Origin: Candidatus Multiplicimicrobium inquinatum
GTDB lineage: Bacteria > Omnitrophota > Omnitrophia > Omnitrophales > Aquincolibacteriaceae
Length of the DNA stretch: 42,015 bases
Assembly (NCBI GenBank): GCA_002344825.1
Contig: DDUN01000001.1
Location: 1,250-43,264 of the forward strand
Direction: 5' to 3'
Part shown: positions 1 to 7,865 of the stretch, in pieces
Layout of the letters: each line of letters opens with the position of its first letter
Position numbering within the stretch: the first letter of the stretch is position 1
Notes under the pieces: model-generated
Told to the model about the DNA's origin: nothing
Seen by the model: the letters and a program-made list of their open reading frames with translations, nothing else
The model's database searches: none
Position numbers and translations under genes: made by a program

Positions 1-741
1 CGAAGATAAAATCGGATTCAAATAGATAAATGGGCTGACTAGCCAAGCGGGAGCTTTGCGCATGGCGGTGGTGAGCCAAAACTGCCCATAGTAGGATCCA
101 ATTCCAATGACGATCAGATAGATCCAGGTCAGCGGTTGGGGCCATATCCAAACAGGAATAAAGAGAAGTGATCCTATTGTTGAAATTGCGGTGAAATAAA
201 AAATAACCGTGTAAGGGGATTCTTTGTCATTGATTCCCCGAATAGTCAAATAAGCCACCGCGGCGAAAACAGCGGACAAAATAGCCATACCAATTAACGG
301 ATCCCAATGCAGGCCTGTTTTTACATTCATTAAAACAACACCGGAAAAAGAAGTCGCGAGAAGAGGATAAAACCAGGCGGAGGGTTTCTCACCAAGAAAC
401 TTAGATGAAAAAAGGGCGACAAATATAGGCGCCATGTAATTTAGTGTGATTGCAATGCCCAACTCGAGATGCTTGATCGTGTAAAAGTGTAGCAGCAAGG
501 CCAGAAAACCGCTAACTCCGCGCAGAAGCATCAGCTTTTTTTCCGTACCAAAGAGTGAAATGCGGTGATGACGAATGAGTGCCAAAATAATCAGCAGGCC
601 GAAAAAACTTCTGAAAAAAACAATTTGCAGCGGATGCAAGTCATTTGCCGCCGCTTTGACGCAGACACTCATGGCGGAAAATGCCGCGGCACTGCAAAGC
701 ATGGTTTGAATGCCCGCGATATGGTTTTTTCTTTGAGGCAT
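1..741 (-). CDS. EamA/DMT-family permease, 3' end beyond window
   Basis: Reading the minus strand from an ATG at 741 gives an open frame of 247 codons that runs off the left edge. The protein starts MPQRKNHIAGIQTMLCSAAA and is almost entirely hydrophobic helices. Family-like phrases are FFRSFFGLLIIL, YTIKHLELGIAITLNYMAPI and FLGEKPS, the last matching the typical end of the first EamA repeat; a second repeat starts near residue 150. EamA proteins of the drug/metabolite transporter superfamily are ten-helix inner-membrane exporters of metabolites; the substrate cannot be read. The ATG lies 8 nt after the stop of the oxidoreductase gene upstream, so the two are probably co-transcribed. No strong ribosome site is visible. 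Confidence 0.85.
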   Translation of the reverse strand, partial: MPQRKNHIAGIQTMLCSAAAFSAMSVCVKAAANDLHPLQIVFFRSFFGLLIILALIRHHRISLFGTEKKLMLLRGVSGFLALLLHFYTIKHLELGIAITLNYMAPIFVALFSSKFLGEKPSAWFYPLLATSFSGVVLMNVKTGLHWDPLIGMAILSAVFAAVAYLTIRGINDKESPYTVIFYFTAISTIGSLLFIPVWIWPQPLTWIYLIVIGIGSYYGQFWLTTAMRKAPAWLVSPFIYLNPILSS

Positions 742-749
742 GCGCGATG

Positions 750-1790
750 CTAAGGTTTGAGAATAATTTTACCGAAATTTTTTCGGTCAATCATACGCTG
801 AAGCGCATCGGCCGTCTGAGATAATGCAAAAACTTTGTCCACAACGGGGCGAAGCTTGCCTTTTTCGACGAGGCGTAAAACTTCAAGTAGTTCCTTTTGC
901 CCGCCCATGAAGGAGCCCTGAAGCGTGATTTGGTTCATGTAGAGATACCGGAGATCAATCTGCGTTGAAGTGCCCGAAGTAACGCCGCAATGCACAAGGC
1001 GCCCCCTTTTCTTCAGGCAAAGAATACTTTTCTGCATAGTTTCGGGCCCGATATGTTCAAAGGCCACATCCACTCCCTGATTATTTGTGATGTTTTTAAC
1101 TTCAGAGGAAAAATCGTTTTTTTTGTAATTGATCACATGATCTGCGCCCAGTTTTTTCGCGAAATTGATTTTGGAATCATTGCCCACGGTCGTGATAATG
1201 CGCGCGCCCCGGAACTTTGCGATTTGAATCGCGGCGCTGCCGATGCCGCTTCCTGCTGCCTGAATCAAAACGGTTTCACCTTTTTGGAGCTGCGCATGAG
1301 TAATGAGCATATGCCACGCGGTTAAAAAAACGAGCGGGATGGAAGCCCATTCTTCGTGAGTAAGTTTGTTTGAAACGGGAATCACATTTTCAGCGGGGAC
1401 AACGGCATATTCCGCGTAACCGCCATTATTTTGCAAACCAACAATTTGATACTCCGGAGAAAGACTGTCCCATACGCCTAACTTGTAGTGAGGGGACTTA
1501 CCTCCCCGAATGCCGGGCGCAATGACGACCCGTTTTCCCAAGGGTAGTCCGCGCACACCTTTACCGATTTCAGCGATTTCGCCCGCGATATCACAGCCTA
1601 AAATATGCGGCATAGAAATTTGGGGCGCGACCGCGCCTGTCAAAATCCAGAGGTCAAGGTGGTTTAGCGCACAGGCTTTGACCTTGATCAAGATTTCGCC
1701 GCGCTTTGGCTTGGGTTTGGGCACGTCCGTATATTCCAGATTTTCAATGCCGCCTGTTTTTTTTAAAATAACCGCTTTCATCGTTTCCAT
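750..1790 (-). CDS. Zn-ADH-like MDR quinone oxidoreductase/alcohol dehydrogenase
   Basis: A 346-residue medium-chain dehydrogenase/reductase. The N-terminal GroES-like domain contains ILGCDIAGEIAEIGKGV, and the Rossmann domain has the nucleotide-binding stretch AAGSGIGSAAIQIAK followed by LGADHVINY. It should reduce quinones, enones or aldehydes with NAD(P)H in the cytoplasm; the substrate is unknown. In related zinc-binding subfamilies a four-cysteine loop follows the VVIxPGI stretch; here that loop reads GIRGGKSPHYKLGVWDSLS and has no cysteine, so the structural zinc site appears lost. The start is supported by GAGG five bases before ATG at 1790; an in-frame ATG three codons later is possible. 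It is divergent from nth and followed closely by the EamA gene. Confidence 0.88.
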   Translation of the reverse strand: METMKAVILKKTGGIENLEYTDVPKPKPKRGEILIKVKACALNHLDLWILTGAVAPQISMPHILGCDIAGEIAEIGKGVRGLPLGKRVVIAPGIRGGKSPHYKLGVWDSLSPEYQIVGLQNNGGYAEYAVVPAENVIPVSNKLTHEEWASIPLVFLTAWHMLITHAQLQKGETVLIQAAGSGIGSAAIQIAKFRGARIITTVGNDSKINFAKKLGADHVINYKKNDFSSEVKNITNNQGVDVAFEHIGPETMQKSILCLKKRGRLVHCGVTSGTSTQIDLRYLYMNQITLQGSFMGGQKELLEVLRLVEKGKLRPVVDKVFALSQTADALQRMIDRKNFGKIILKP

Positions 1791-1842
1791 AAAAACCTCA
1801 AATAAGTTATAAGGATAAAAGTCAGACTTGGAAAGTCAGAAG

Positions 1843-1848
1843 TATAAT
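1843..1848 (+). promoter_or_regulatory. Candidate -10 box (TATAAT) for nth
   Basis: A perfect TATAAT lies in the divergent spacer, 33 bases before the ATG at 1882. No good -35 is seen at 16-18 bp. Its place between a TTG at 1828 and the ATG at 1882 argues that translation starts at the ATG. Confidence 0.4.
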
Positions 1849-1881
1849 ACCTCAAACAAAGCCATTTTAAACTTAGATCAA

Positions 1882-2541
1882 ATGAAGCGTATGGAAAAGC
1901 AGCTAGAAAAGCAAAAACGAGCCCAAAAGATTATTCGGATTCTTAAAGAAAAATATCCCGATGCCCATTGCGCGTTGGATCACTCCAATGTGTGGGAGCT
2001 TTTGGTGGCAACTATGCTTTCGGCGCAATGCACCGATGCGCGGGTGAATAAAGTGACGCCGGCGCTTTTTAAACGGTATTCCGGGGTAAAGGATTATGCT
2101 GAAGCGGATATCGATGAATTGGAAAAGCTTATTCATTCCACCGGTTTTTTTAAGAATAAAGCTAAAAACATTAAAGCAGCGGCTCAAATGGTGCTGAGTG
2201 AGTATAACGGACAGGTTCCGGAAACCATGGATAAGCTGATTAAGATTCCCGGAGTCGGCCGTAAAACAGCGAATGTGATTCTGGGAAATTATTTCGGTGT
2301 TCCAGCCTTGACGGTGGATACGCATATGATACGCCTGAACAGGCTTTTGGGCTTTTCTCAATCAGACGATGCGGTTAAGGTGGAATATCAGCTGATGAAG
2401 TTGATTCCCGAAAAAGATTGGGTTCAATATACTCACCTTGTTATTCACCATGGCCGGAACGTTTGTATCGCGCGCCGTCCGCGCTGCTCGGAGTGTGTTA
2501 TCCAGAGTTTGTGCGCTTGGGGTATTAGGAACGGTGTTTGA
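1882..2541 (+). CDS. nth: Endonuclease III (DNA glycosylase/AP lyase)
   Basis: A 219-residue protein of normal length for Nth. It removes oxidised pyrimidines and cuts at abasic sites in base-excision repair. The helix-hairpin-helix IPGVGRKTANVIL carries the catalytic lysine (Lys128), the following VDTH gives the catalytic aspartate (Asp146), and the C-terminal iron-sulfur ligands follow the C-x6-C-x2-C-x5-C pattern (Cys195, 202, 205, 211). LLVATMLSAQCTDARVN is the typical N-terminal core. The frame is open upstream to a TTG at 1828, but the family starts near the ATG and a -10 box lies between the two; the ATG at 1891 is also possible. No terminator separates it from the FecR gene. Confidence 0.95.
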   Translation: MKRMEKQLEKQKRAQKIIRILKEKYPDAHCALDHSNVWELLVATMLSAQCTDARVNKVTPALFKRYSGVKDYAEADIDELEKLIHSTGFFKNKAKNIKAAAQMVLSEYNGQVPETMDKLIKIPGVGRKTANVILGNYFGVPALTVDTHMIRLNRLLGFSQSDDAVKVEYQLMKLIPEKDWVQYTHLVIHHGRNVCIARRPRCSECVIQSLCAWGIRNGV

Positions 2542-2572
2542 CTTTTGGGCGGGCGTGGAATAGGATTTCGAC

Positions 2573-3076
2573 ATGAATTTAAACTTTTTTCTTCGCGTTA
2601 AAAAGCATTTTATCCCGATTTTTTTTGTCATGATGTATTTCATGAGCCCTGCGGTTTGTTTTTCACAAGACAGCCCTCCCGCCGAACGCTTTGTGCAAGT
2701 TGATGAATTAAGCGGAGAAGTTCAGTTGAAAGTGAATGCCGGTGAGAGCTGGAAAATTGCCGAAAAGGGAATGCGCATTCAGCAAGGCGGCGAGATTCGT
2801 ACGGGTAAAGATTCTAAGGCTGTTATTTTGGTTGATGAAAATGCCGCTGCCGGTAAGGTGGATATCTACGCAAACACTTGGGTTCGGGTGGGAGTTTTGG
2901 GGCACTCTGAACGAGCAGGCGCCAAGCGGACCTTATTTGACCTTGCCTTGGGACAGGTTTTTGTTAAAGCTCAGGGGGTTAGCGGAGACGGCACGTTTCA
3001 GATACGCACTCCGACTTCCACAAGCAGCGTGCGCGGTGAATCCGCCAGTTTTGAAGTGAAGGTTGAAGAAGAATAA
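2573..3076 (+). CDS. Secreted FecR-domain protein
   Basis: A 167-residue protein with a signal peptide (residues 1-32, cleavage likely after VCFS) and then one FecR-type beta domain. Signs of the fold are the opening SGEVQLKVNAGESWKIAEKG, the middle IQQGGEIRTGKDSKAVILVDE and the closing FQIRTPTSTSSVRG, which resembles the common TPxxxxGVRGT ending. Classic FecR is an anti-sigma regulator with a membrane anchor and a cytoplasmic tail; neither is present here, so this is a free periplasmic or exported protein. It lies 31 bp after nth and before the trxA promoter. The exact role is unknown; FecR-like domains are also found in surface and polymer-binding proteins. Confidence 0.75.
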   Translation: MNLNFFLRVKKHFIPIFFVMMYFMSPAVCFSQDSPPAERFVQVDELSGEVQLKVNAGESWKIAEKGMRIQQGGEIRTGKDSKAVILVDENAAAGKVDIYANTWVRVGVLGHSERAGAKRTLFDLALGQVFVKAQGVSGDGTFQIRTPTSTSSVRGESASFEVKVEEE

Positions 3077-3102
3077 GTTTCTATTTTGCTGAATTTCTGG
3101 TC

Positions 3103-3132
3103 TTGTCCGTAGCCCCTCAGCCCGAGTATAAT
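3103..3132 (+). promoter_or_regulatory. Promoter of trxA (TTGTCC-18-TATAAT)
   Basis: TTGTCC at 3103-3108 and a perfect TATAAT at 3127-3132 are 18 bp apart, just after the FecR gene stop. This predicts a leader of about 45 nt before trxA. Confidence 0.6.
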
Positions 3133-3184
3133 GCCCCTTCTTAACAAACGGTCTATTATTAATAAAGTTTTCACGAGGTGAATT

Positions 3185-3514
3185 ATGGGTCATGAAAAAG
3201 TGCTTACAGATGCTAGTTTTGAAACCGATGTTTTGAAATCAACGCAGCCGGTGGTGGTTGATTTTTGGGCGGAATGGTGCGGTCCCTGCCGTATGCTGGG
3301 TCCTGTGGTTGAAAAAATTGCGCAGGCCAACGAAGGCAAGGTGGTTGTGGGAAAGATGAATGTGGACGAAAATCCTTTGACCCCCGGTAAATTTGGAATT
3401 CAGGGAATTCCGACCCTGCTTTTTTTCAAGAACGGAGAAAAAGTCGGCAGTATTGTCGGCTTCAACCCGCAAGAAAAAATCCAAGCCAAGATTACAGAAT
3501 TATTCGGAGTGTAA
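3185..3514 (+). CDS. trxA: Thioredoxin
   Basis: A 109-residue cytosolic thiol-disulfide oxidoreductase with the classic active site WCGPC (Cys32 and Cys35), the buried aspartate region VVVDFWAEWC, and the cis-proline loop GIPTLLFFKNG. It reduces ribonucleotide reductase, methionine sulfoxide reductase and other disulfides using thioredoxin reductase, which is not in this window. The start has a strong ribosome site (GAGGTG, 4 nt before ATG). It has its own promoter. Length and sequence are typical of bacterial TrxA, with no signal peptide. Confidence 0.96.
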   Translation: MGHEKVLTDASFETDVLKSTQPVVVDFWAEWCGPCRMLGPVVEKIAQANEGKVVVGKMNVDENPLTPGKFGIQGIPTLLFFKNGEKVGSIVGFNPQEKIQAKITELFGV

Positions 3515-3633
3515 TCTGAATCTTTTGCCCTGGGATTTGTCCAGCCGCGAAGTTGTGAATTCGATATTAAATTAAAGCGAGACGGATTAAAAACCGCACA
3601 TGCTGTTTTTTCATCGGTCGTAAAGGAGAGAAT

Positions 3634-4689
3634 ATGCCAGTAGTAAACTACAAACAATATTGCCAGATGCTTGATACCGCGAAGGCCAAAGGTTATGCCT
3701 ATGCCGCGATTAACGTGACTTCCACCGAAACCGCGAATGCGGCTCTTAAGGGATTCGCGGATGCTAAATCGGACGGAATCATCCAGGTTTCAACAGGCGG
3801 CGCGGAATTTGCTTCCGGTCTTAATGTGAAGAATATGGTGGATGGTGCGATTTCGATCGCGGAGCATGTTCACCGTCTCGCGAAAAAATATAATGTTTGG
3901 ATTGCGCTTCATACGGATCATTGCCAGGCATCTAAGTTGGACAAATTTCTTGTTCCTCTTGTGGATGAAACAGAACGCCGCCGTGCCGCGGGTCAAACTA
4001 ATTTGTTTAATAGCCATATGTTTGATGGTTCCGAGCTTCCTTTGAAAGAGAATATGGATATCGCCGTCAAGTTGCTTGAGCGCTGCGCCAAGAATGAAAT
4101 CATTCTTGAAGTGGAAGCGGGTGTTGTGGGCGGAGAAGAAGACGGCGTCAGCCATGAAGGCGCGCCTGCGGATAAGCTTTATACGACTCCGGAAGATATG
4201 GTTGAAGTTTATAACCGTCTTTCCAGCGTTAAAGGCGGACGTTATATGTTTGCCGCGACTTTCGGAAACGTGCATGGCGTTTATAAGCCCGGCAACGTTA
4301 AGCTGAAGCCGACGATTTTGCGTGATGGTCAGGCCGCGGTTGTTAAGAAGTACGGCCAATCCGCTCATTTTGATCTCGTGTTTCATGGCGGGTCAGGTTC
4401 TGAGCTTTCTGAAATTCACGAGACTCTCAATTACGGTGTGATTAAGATGAATGTCGACACAGACACTCAGTATGCTTTCACACGCCCGATGGTTGAGCAT
4501 TTTTTCAAGAATTATGACGGCGTGCTTAAGATTGACGGGGATGTGGGGAATAAGAAAGTTTATGACCCGCGCAGTTATCTTAAAAAAGCTGAAGAGGGCA
4601 TGGCAAAGCGCATTCAGAATGCCTGTGATGATTTGAAGTCATCCGGTAAGACTCTTGCCGCTGCGGCCCCGGTTGCTGTCGGCGTTTGA
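3634..4689 (+). CDS. fbaA: Class IIA fructose-bisphosphate aldolase
   Basis: A 351-residue zinc-dependent aldolase that cleaves fructose 1,6-bisphosphate to dihydroxyacetone phosphate and glyceraldehyde 3-phosphate in glycolysis, and works in reverse in gluconeogenesis. The length matches the E. coli FbaA (class IIA) type, not the shorter IIB enzymes. Zinc and substrate motifs are visible: HTDHCQ, EVEAGVVGGEEDGV, FGNVHGVY and the phosphate-binding FHGGSGS. The start is supported by AAAGGAGAG a few bases before ATG. It sits 119 bp after trxA, and a strong terminator follows, so it ends a transcription unit. Confidence 0.96.
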   Translation: MPVVNYKQYCQMLDTAKAKGYAYAAINVTSTETANAALKGFADAKSDGIIQVSTGGAEFASGLNVKNMVDGAISIAEHVHRLAKKYNVWIALHTDHCQASKLDKFLVPLVDETERRRAAGQTNLFNSHMFDGSELPLKENMDIAVKLLERCAKNEIILEVEAGVVGGEEDGVSHEGAPADKLYTTPEDMVEVYNRLSSVKGGRYMFAATFGNVHGVYKPGNVKLKPTILRDGQAAVVKKYGQSAHFDLVFHGGSGSELSEIHETLNYGVIKMNVDTDTQYAFTRPMVEHFFKNYDGVLKIDGDVGNKKVYDPRSYLKKAEEGMAKRIQNACDDLKSSGKTLAAAAPVAVGV

Positions 4690-4712
4690 TCGAAACACGG
4701 TAAAGTTTAAAG

Positions 4713-4742
4713 AGCCCTGAGGGAAACCTCGGGGCTTTTTTT
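4713..4742 (+). terminator. Rho-independent terminator of fbaA
   Basis: A 10-bp stem (AGCCCTGAGG with CCTCGGGGCT, one T-G wobble) closes a GAAA tetraloop and is followed by a run of seven T. It lies 23 bp after the aldolase stop codon. Confidence 0.92.
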
Positions 4743-4758
4743 ATTAGAAATTTAAAAA

Positions 4759-5721
4759 ATGTTTATAAAAAAAAGAATTTTAGGTCAAACCGGTTTGATG
4801 TTGCCCGAAATGGGTATGGGCTGTTGGGCTATCGGAGGGCAGGGCTACGGCCCGGTAAGCCAGGAAGACGCCTTAGCGACGCTGGAAGCGGCATGGAACA
4901 GCGGGGTTCGTTTTTTTGATACAGCGGATGTCTACGGTGATGGAGTTAGTGAAAAATTGATCGCACAGTTTCTGAGAACCAAATCGCGTGATGAAGCGGT
5001 GATTGCCACCAAAGTGGGATGGGACTTTTATCAGGGTGGACATAAAAAAAACTTTGCGCCGGATTATCTGCGCTTTGCCTGCGAGCAAAGTTTGAAGCGG
5101 CTTGAAACGGATTATATCGATCTTTATCAACTGCATAATCCTTCAGCTGAGGAAATGAAATCTGGTGAAATATTTCAAACGCTGACGAAGTTAAAAGAGC
5201 AGGGAAAAATCGGGCATATCGGTGTCTCTGTTCACAGAGAAGAAGAAGCGCTGGCGGCTTTGAAGAATAGCCGGATTGAATCTTTGCAGCTGATTTTTAA
5301 TGCGCTTGATCAGCGTATGTCCGTGAATGTGTTTGATGCCGCAAAAGCAAAGGGGGTCGGTATTTTGGCGCGCGAACCCCTGGCTTGCGGACTTTTAACG
5401 GGAAAGTATTTTGCGGATGCCGTTTTTCCGAAGGGCGATCATCGTCGGCGCTATTCAGCCGAGAAAATGAAATCGGATATCCAAAAAATTGAAAAAGTGA
5501 AAGCTGTCCTTGGTGAGAAGCCTCTCTCTGTGGCGGCTTTGGCTTTTGTTTTAGCGCATGAGGCGGTCAGCTGCGTAATTCCCGGAGCCAAGACCCCTGA
5601 GCAAGTAAAAACCAATTTGAAAGCTGCCCGGGAAAAGGTATTAACTCCGGACGAGGTGACGGCTATTCGGAAGCTTTTTAGCGAGGATCCTCAATTTAGG
5701 GAGCATTTATTGCCGTCTTGA
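4759..5721 (+). CDS. Aldo/keto reductase
   Basis: A 320-residue TIM-barrel oxidoreductase that uses NADPH to reduce carbonyl compounds. The catalytic tetrad residues can be placed: Asp and Tyr in FFDTADVYGDGVSE, Lys in VIATKVGWD, and His in LYQLHNP. The NADPH site near the C-terminus reads CVIPGAKTPEQVKTNL. Starting MFIKKRILGQTGLMLPEMGMG, it is full length. The start lies 16 bp after the fbaA terminator, with no clear ribosome site and no clear promoter, so expression may rely on read-through or a weak promoter. The substrate is unknown; the general L-glyceraldehyde reductase-like AKR class is the best guess. Confidence 0.92.
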   Translation: MFIKKRILGQTGLMLPEMGMGCWAIGGQGYGPVSQEDALATLEAAWNSGVRFFDTADVYGDGVSEKLIAQFLRTKSRDEAVIATKVGWDFYQGGHKKNFAPDYLRFACEQSLKRLETDYIDLYQLHNPSAEEMKSGEIFQTLTKLKEQGKIGHIGVSVHREEEALAALKNSRIESLQLIFNALDQRMSVNVFDAAKAKGVGILAREPLACGLLTGKYFADAVFPKGDHRRRYSAEKMKSDIQKIEKVKAVLGEKPLSVAALAFVLAHEAVSCVIPGAKTPEQVKTNLKAAREKVLTPDEVTAIRKLFSEDPQFREHLLPS

Positions 5722-5737
5722 GTGTGGAAAATACCGC

Positions 5738-5765
5738 TTTGCAAACCGTATTTTTTCACTAGAAT
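5738..5765 (+). promoter_or_regulatory. Possible promoter in the fbaA/AKR-moeB spacer
   Basis: TTTGCA (5738-5743) and TAGAAT (5760-5765) are 16 bp apart, or TTGCAA with a 15-bp spacer. No gene starts within 300 bp downstream, but a terminator lies at 5909-5938, which suggests a short untranslated transcript. Confidence 0.35.
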
Positions 5766-5771
5766 ACTTCC

Positions 5772-5938
5772 TCAAGCGGTGATTTAAGGGACATCTTGCT
5801 CCGCGTCGCGCAAGCGTAATAAAAGCTAAAAAGTCCTGCGGGTTTTTTGCCCTAAGCGGCAGTGAAGTATTTGCAATCCTCGATTAATCTCGGATTACGA
5901 ATCAATTAAAACCCGAAGTTTCATTCTTCGGGTTTCGT
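5772..5938 (+). ncRNA. Candidate small RNA between promoter-like site and terminator
   Basis: About 165 nt without a convincing open frame lies between a promoter-like site and a strong terminator. It holds several possible stems: CTTGC with GCAAG around 5794-5814, GGGAC with GTCCT, and AATACTTC (just upstream) with GAAGTATT near 5863. No 6S, SRP, RNase P or tmRNA signature could be recognised. It could equally be the 3' untranslated tail of the aldo/keto reductase mRNA. Confidence 0.3.
5909..5938 (+). terminator. Hairpin terminator, 10-bp perfect stem
   Basis: AAACCCGAAG (5909-5918) pairs perfectly with CTTCGGGTTT (5926-5935) around a 7-nt loop. T and A runs on both sides allow function in either direction. 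It closes the aldo/keto reductase transcript or the candidate small RNA. Confidence 0.8.
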
Positions 5939-5975
5939 CGTTTGAGGGTGAATTGATTTTGAAAAAGGAGAGGTT

Positions 5976-6087
5976 GCTTAAAAATATTTGGATGCAAGGA
6001 AAAAATGAGCGCCCGCGGAGTCGTAGTATGAATACTACGACGCACAAGGAAGCGATTTTTTGACGACGCAGATGAATGTTTTTTAGC
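5976..6087 (-). repeat. Dispersed hairpin repeat, copy R1 (inverted orientation)
   Basis: A 112-bp imperfect palindrome. On the minus strand it carries the family signature TTCATCTGC, then CTTCCTTGTGCG, an apical palindrome and a CCTTGCATC end. The apex is a perfect stem, GTCGTAGTAT (6020-6029) with ATACTACGAC (6032-6041). The outer arms also pair (GCT plus A-run on both sides, and AAAAAAT in the middle of each arm). Its right end abuts the start of the moeB-like gene. Confidence 0.8.
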
Positions 6088-6102
6088 GACCGGGTAAGGA
6101 AT

Positions 6103-7263
6103 ATGGATTTAACGCCGGAACAATTAATCAGATACAGCCGTCACTTCATTCTTCCCAACGTGGGCGAAGAAGGGCAGAAGAAGCTGCTTGCTTCCAAGGT
6201 TCTTATTATCGGAACCGGCGGGCTCGGGTCTCCGCTTGCGCTTTATCTTTCCGCGGCCGGTGTCGGGACAATCGGCTTGGTGGATTTTGATACGGTGGAC
6301 CTTTCCAATCTTCAGCGTCAGGTTATTTTCGCCGAAAGTGATATTGATACTCCCAAAGTGGATGCGGCAGCGAAGCGTCTGCGTCAAATGAACTCCGACC
6401 TTAAAATCATCAAACACAATGAACGCATCACCAGCGCGAATGCGCTTGAGATTATCAAAAACTACGACATTATCATCGACGGCACGGATAACTTTCCGAC
6501 GCGTTATTTAACCAATGATGCTTGTGTTATTTTGAAAAAACCGAATGTGTACGGCTCTATTTACCGCTTTGACGGCTTGGTTACGGTTTTTTCCGGAAAA
6601 AACTCCGCGGGGGAAGACGGCCCTTGCTATCGTTGTCTTTATCCCGAACCGCCGCCGCCGGGAATGGTGCCCAGTTGTGCCGAAGGCGGGGTGCTTGGAA
6701 TTTTGCCGGGAACAGTCGGGGTCATTCAGGCGACGGAAGCTGTGAAGCTGATTTGCGGTATCGGTAAGTCGCTTGTCGGGAGATTGATGGTTTATGACGC
6801 GCTGAATATGACTTTTCGTGAATTAAAAGTTCGCAAAGATCCGAACTGTCCGGTTTGCAGCAAGAACCCGACCATTACGGAGCTGATTGATTACGAGCAA
6901 TTTTGTGGTCTTAAGAATCATCAGGCGGAGCAATCCGGCGTGAAAGAAATTTCCGTACATGAGCTTAAGCAGAAGATCGATGCCAAAGAAGACTTTTTGC
7001 TGCTGGATGTGCGCGAACCGTTTGAAACCCAAATTGCCAAAATTCCGGGCGGGAAGCTGATGCCCCTGGGAGATTTGGAAGCCAAGCTCAAAGAGTTTGA
7101 GTCTTTTAAAGATGAAGAGATTGTGGCTTATTGCCACCGCGGACCGCGTAGCCGAAGGGCATTGGAAATTCTGCATTCCAAGGGTTTTAAAAACCTCAAG
7201 AATGTTTCGGGCGGCGTGGATGCTTGGGCGATTCATATTGACCAGGCCGTTTCTCGCTACTGA
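6103..7263 (+). CDS. moeB: MoeB/ThiF-type adenylyltransferase fused to rhodanese (MoeZ/MOCS3-like)
   Basis: A 386-residue two-domain sulfur-transfer protein. The E1-like domain (about 1-250) adenylates the C-terminal glycine of a ubiquitin-like sulfur carrier (MoaD, ThiS or similar). It shows the ATP loop IIGTGGLGSP, the second-site FPTRYLTNDAC, zinc pairs CYRC (Cys175, 178) and CPVC (Cys249, 252), and a conserved cysteine in MVPSCAEGG (Cys192). The rhodanese domain (about 285-386) has an intact persulfide loop, CHRGPRS, with Cys344. The start chosen gives MDLTPEQLIRYSRHFILP, the family N-terminus; an ATG at 6076 would lie inside hairpin repeat R1 and is unlikely. Its carrier partner is not in the window, so thiamine, molybdopterin or tRNA thiolation cannot be told apart. 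Confidence 0.93.
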   Translation: MDLTPEQLIRYSRHFILPNVGEEGQKKLLASKVLIIGTGGLGSPLALYLSAAGVGTIGLVDFDTVDLSNLQRQVIFAESDIDTPKVDAAAKRLRQMNSDLKIIKHNERITSANALEIIKNYDIIIDGTDNFPTRYLTNDACVILKKPNVYGSIYRFDGLVTVFSGKNSAGEDGPCYRCLYPEPPPPGMVPSCAEGGVLGILPGTVGVIQATEAVKLICGIGKSLVGRLMVYDALNMTFRELKVRKDPNCPVCSKNPTITELIDYEQFCGLKNHQAEQSGVKEISVHELKQKIDAKEDFLLLDVREPFETQIAKIPGGKLMPLGDLEAKLKEFESFKDEEIVAYCHRGPRSRRALEILHSKGFKNLKNVSGGVDAWAIHIDQAVSRY

Positions 7264-7320
7264 GCCCGGGCCGTTTTTCTTAGGGCAGGCTTATCGCTTA
7301 ATCCTTATCTCTTTGTCTGT

Positions 7321-7326
7321 TATAAT
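7321..7326 (+). promoter_or_regulatory. TATAAT box 8 bp before an ATG (possible leaderless start)
   Basis: A perfect TATAAT ends eight bases before the ATG at 7335, and no Shine-Dalgarno sequence lies between. If used, the transcript would start at or near the ATG. The -35 is weak. Confidence 0.4.
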
Positions 7327-7334
7327 TTCTGCTT

Positions 7335-7865
7335 ATGGATATTCATACGCTTTGGGAAAAAACCCTCAAAAAAACGCAAGTTATTCGCCCGCGCGTTAAG
7401 CCTCTGCAGGTGAGCGGTTCGACACAGCTTCCTTATATTTTCTTGGCATCCTCCGCGGTGAACTCAGGCGATACCGTTGTCCGCAAGGGCGAGGTGATTG
7501 TCGATGAGCCCCGCTTGGTTTTACCTTCGCATTTACCGCAATTTGAAGGGTTTGAGTTTGATGAGGAGTGGAAGTCCGCTCAAAATTATCTGATGAATTT
7601 TCTTATGATCCGCGGCATCCGCTTTCCTTCGCATAAATTTGAAAACAAGGGCGCGCATCTGGATGTTTTTGAAGGTGATCTCGGCAAAGCAACGGTGCAC
7701 TTCCGTAAAATATTGGAAGCTCAGGAAAATATTAACACCGGGCTGGTGATCGGTCCCGAAGATTGCTGGCAGCTTTCTATTATGGTTTTTATCGGCACAC
7801 AGGTTTTAAAACAAGCGGATGGCGATATGCGCCGCTTGCTGGATGAGTTTACACAGGAGTCTTGA
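7335..7865 (+). CDS. Unknown 176-residue protein, first gene of the malQ operon
   Basis: No family is recognised. The protein is soluble, with no signal peptide or membrane helix. The first half is rich in beta-prone and proline-containing segments (QVIRPRVKPLQVSGSTQLPYIFLASSAVNSGD is split here by topic: a basic start, then LPYIFLA and VNSGDTVV), followed by an acidic FEGFEFDEEW and a helical C-terminal half ending RRLLDEFTQES. Codon use looks like its neighbours. Its stop overlaps the malQ start (TGATG), so translation is coupled, which suggests a role linked to glucan metabolism or simple co-expression. A TATAAT box lies directly upstream. It could belong to a lineage-specific conserved family. 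Confidence 0.7.
   Translation: MDIHTLWEKTLKKTQVIRPRVKPLQVSGSTQLPYIFLASSAVNSGDTVVRKGEVIVDEPRLVLPSHLPQFEGFEFDEEWKSAQNYLMNFLMIRGIRFPSHKFENKGAHLDVFEGDLGKATVHFRKILEAQENINTGLVIGPEDCWQLSIMVFIGTQVLKQADGDMRRLLDEFTQES

Noticed and set aside
3790..4386. Minus-strand frame of 198 codons inside the aldolase gene
   Set aside because: It mirrors a fully conserved aldolase and its composition is that of an antisense frame.
5772..5908. 6S RNA in the fbaA/AKR-moeB spacer
   Set aside because: Length fits, but a long closing stem with a central bubble could not be drawn; the closing segment lies upstream of the predicted transcript start. Kept only as a generic small-RNA candidate.
6076..6102. Earlier in-frame ATG for the moeB-like gene
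   Set aside because: It lies inside hairpin repeat R1 and adds nine residues not seen in the family; MDLTPEQLIRYSRH is the usual start.
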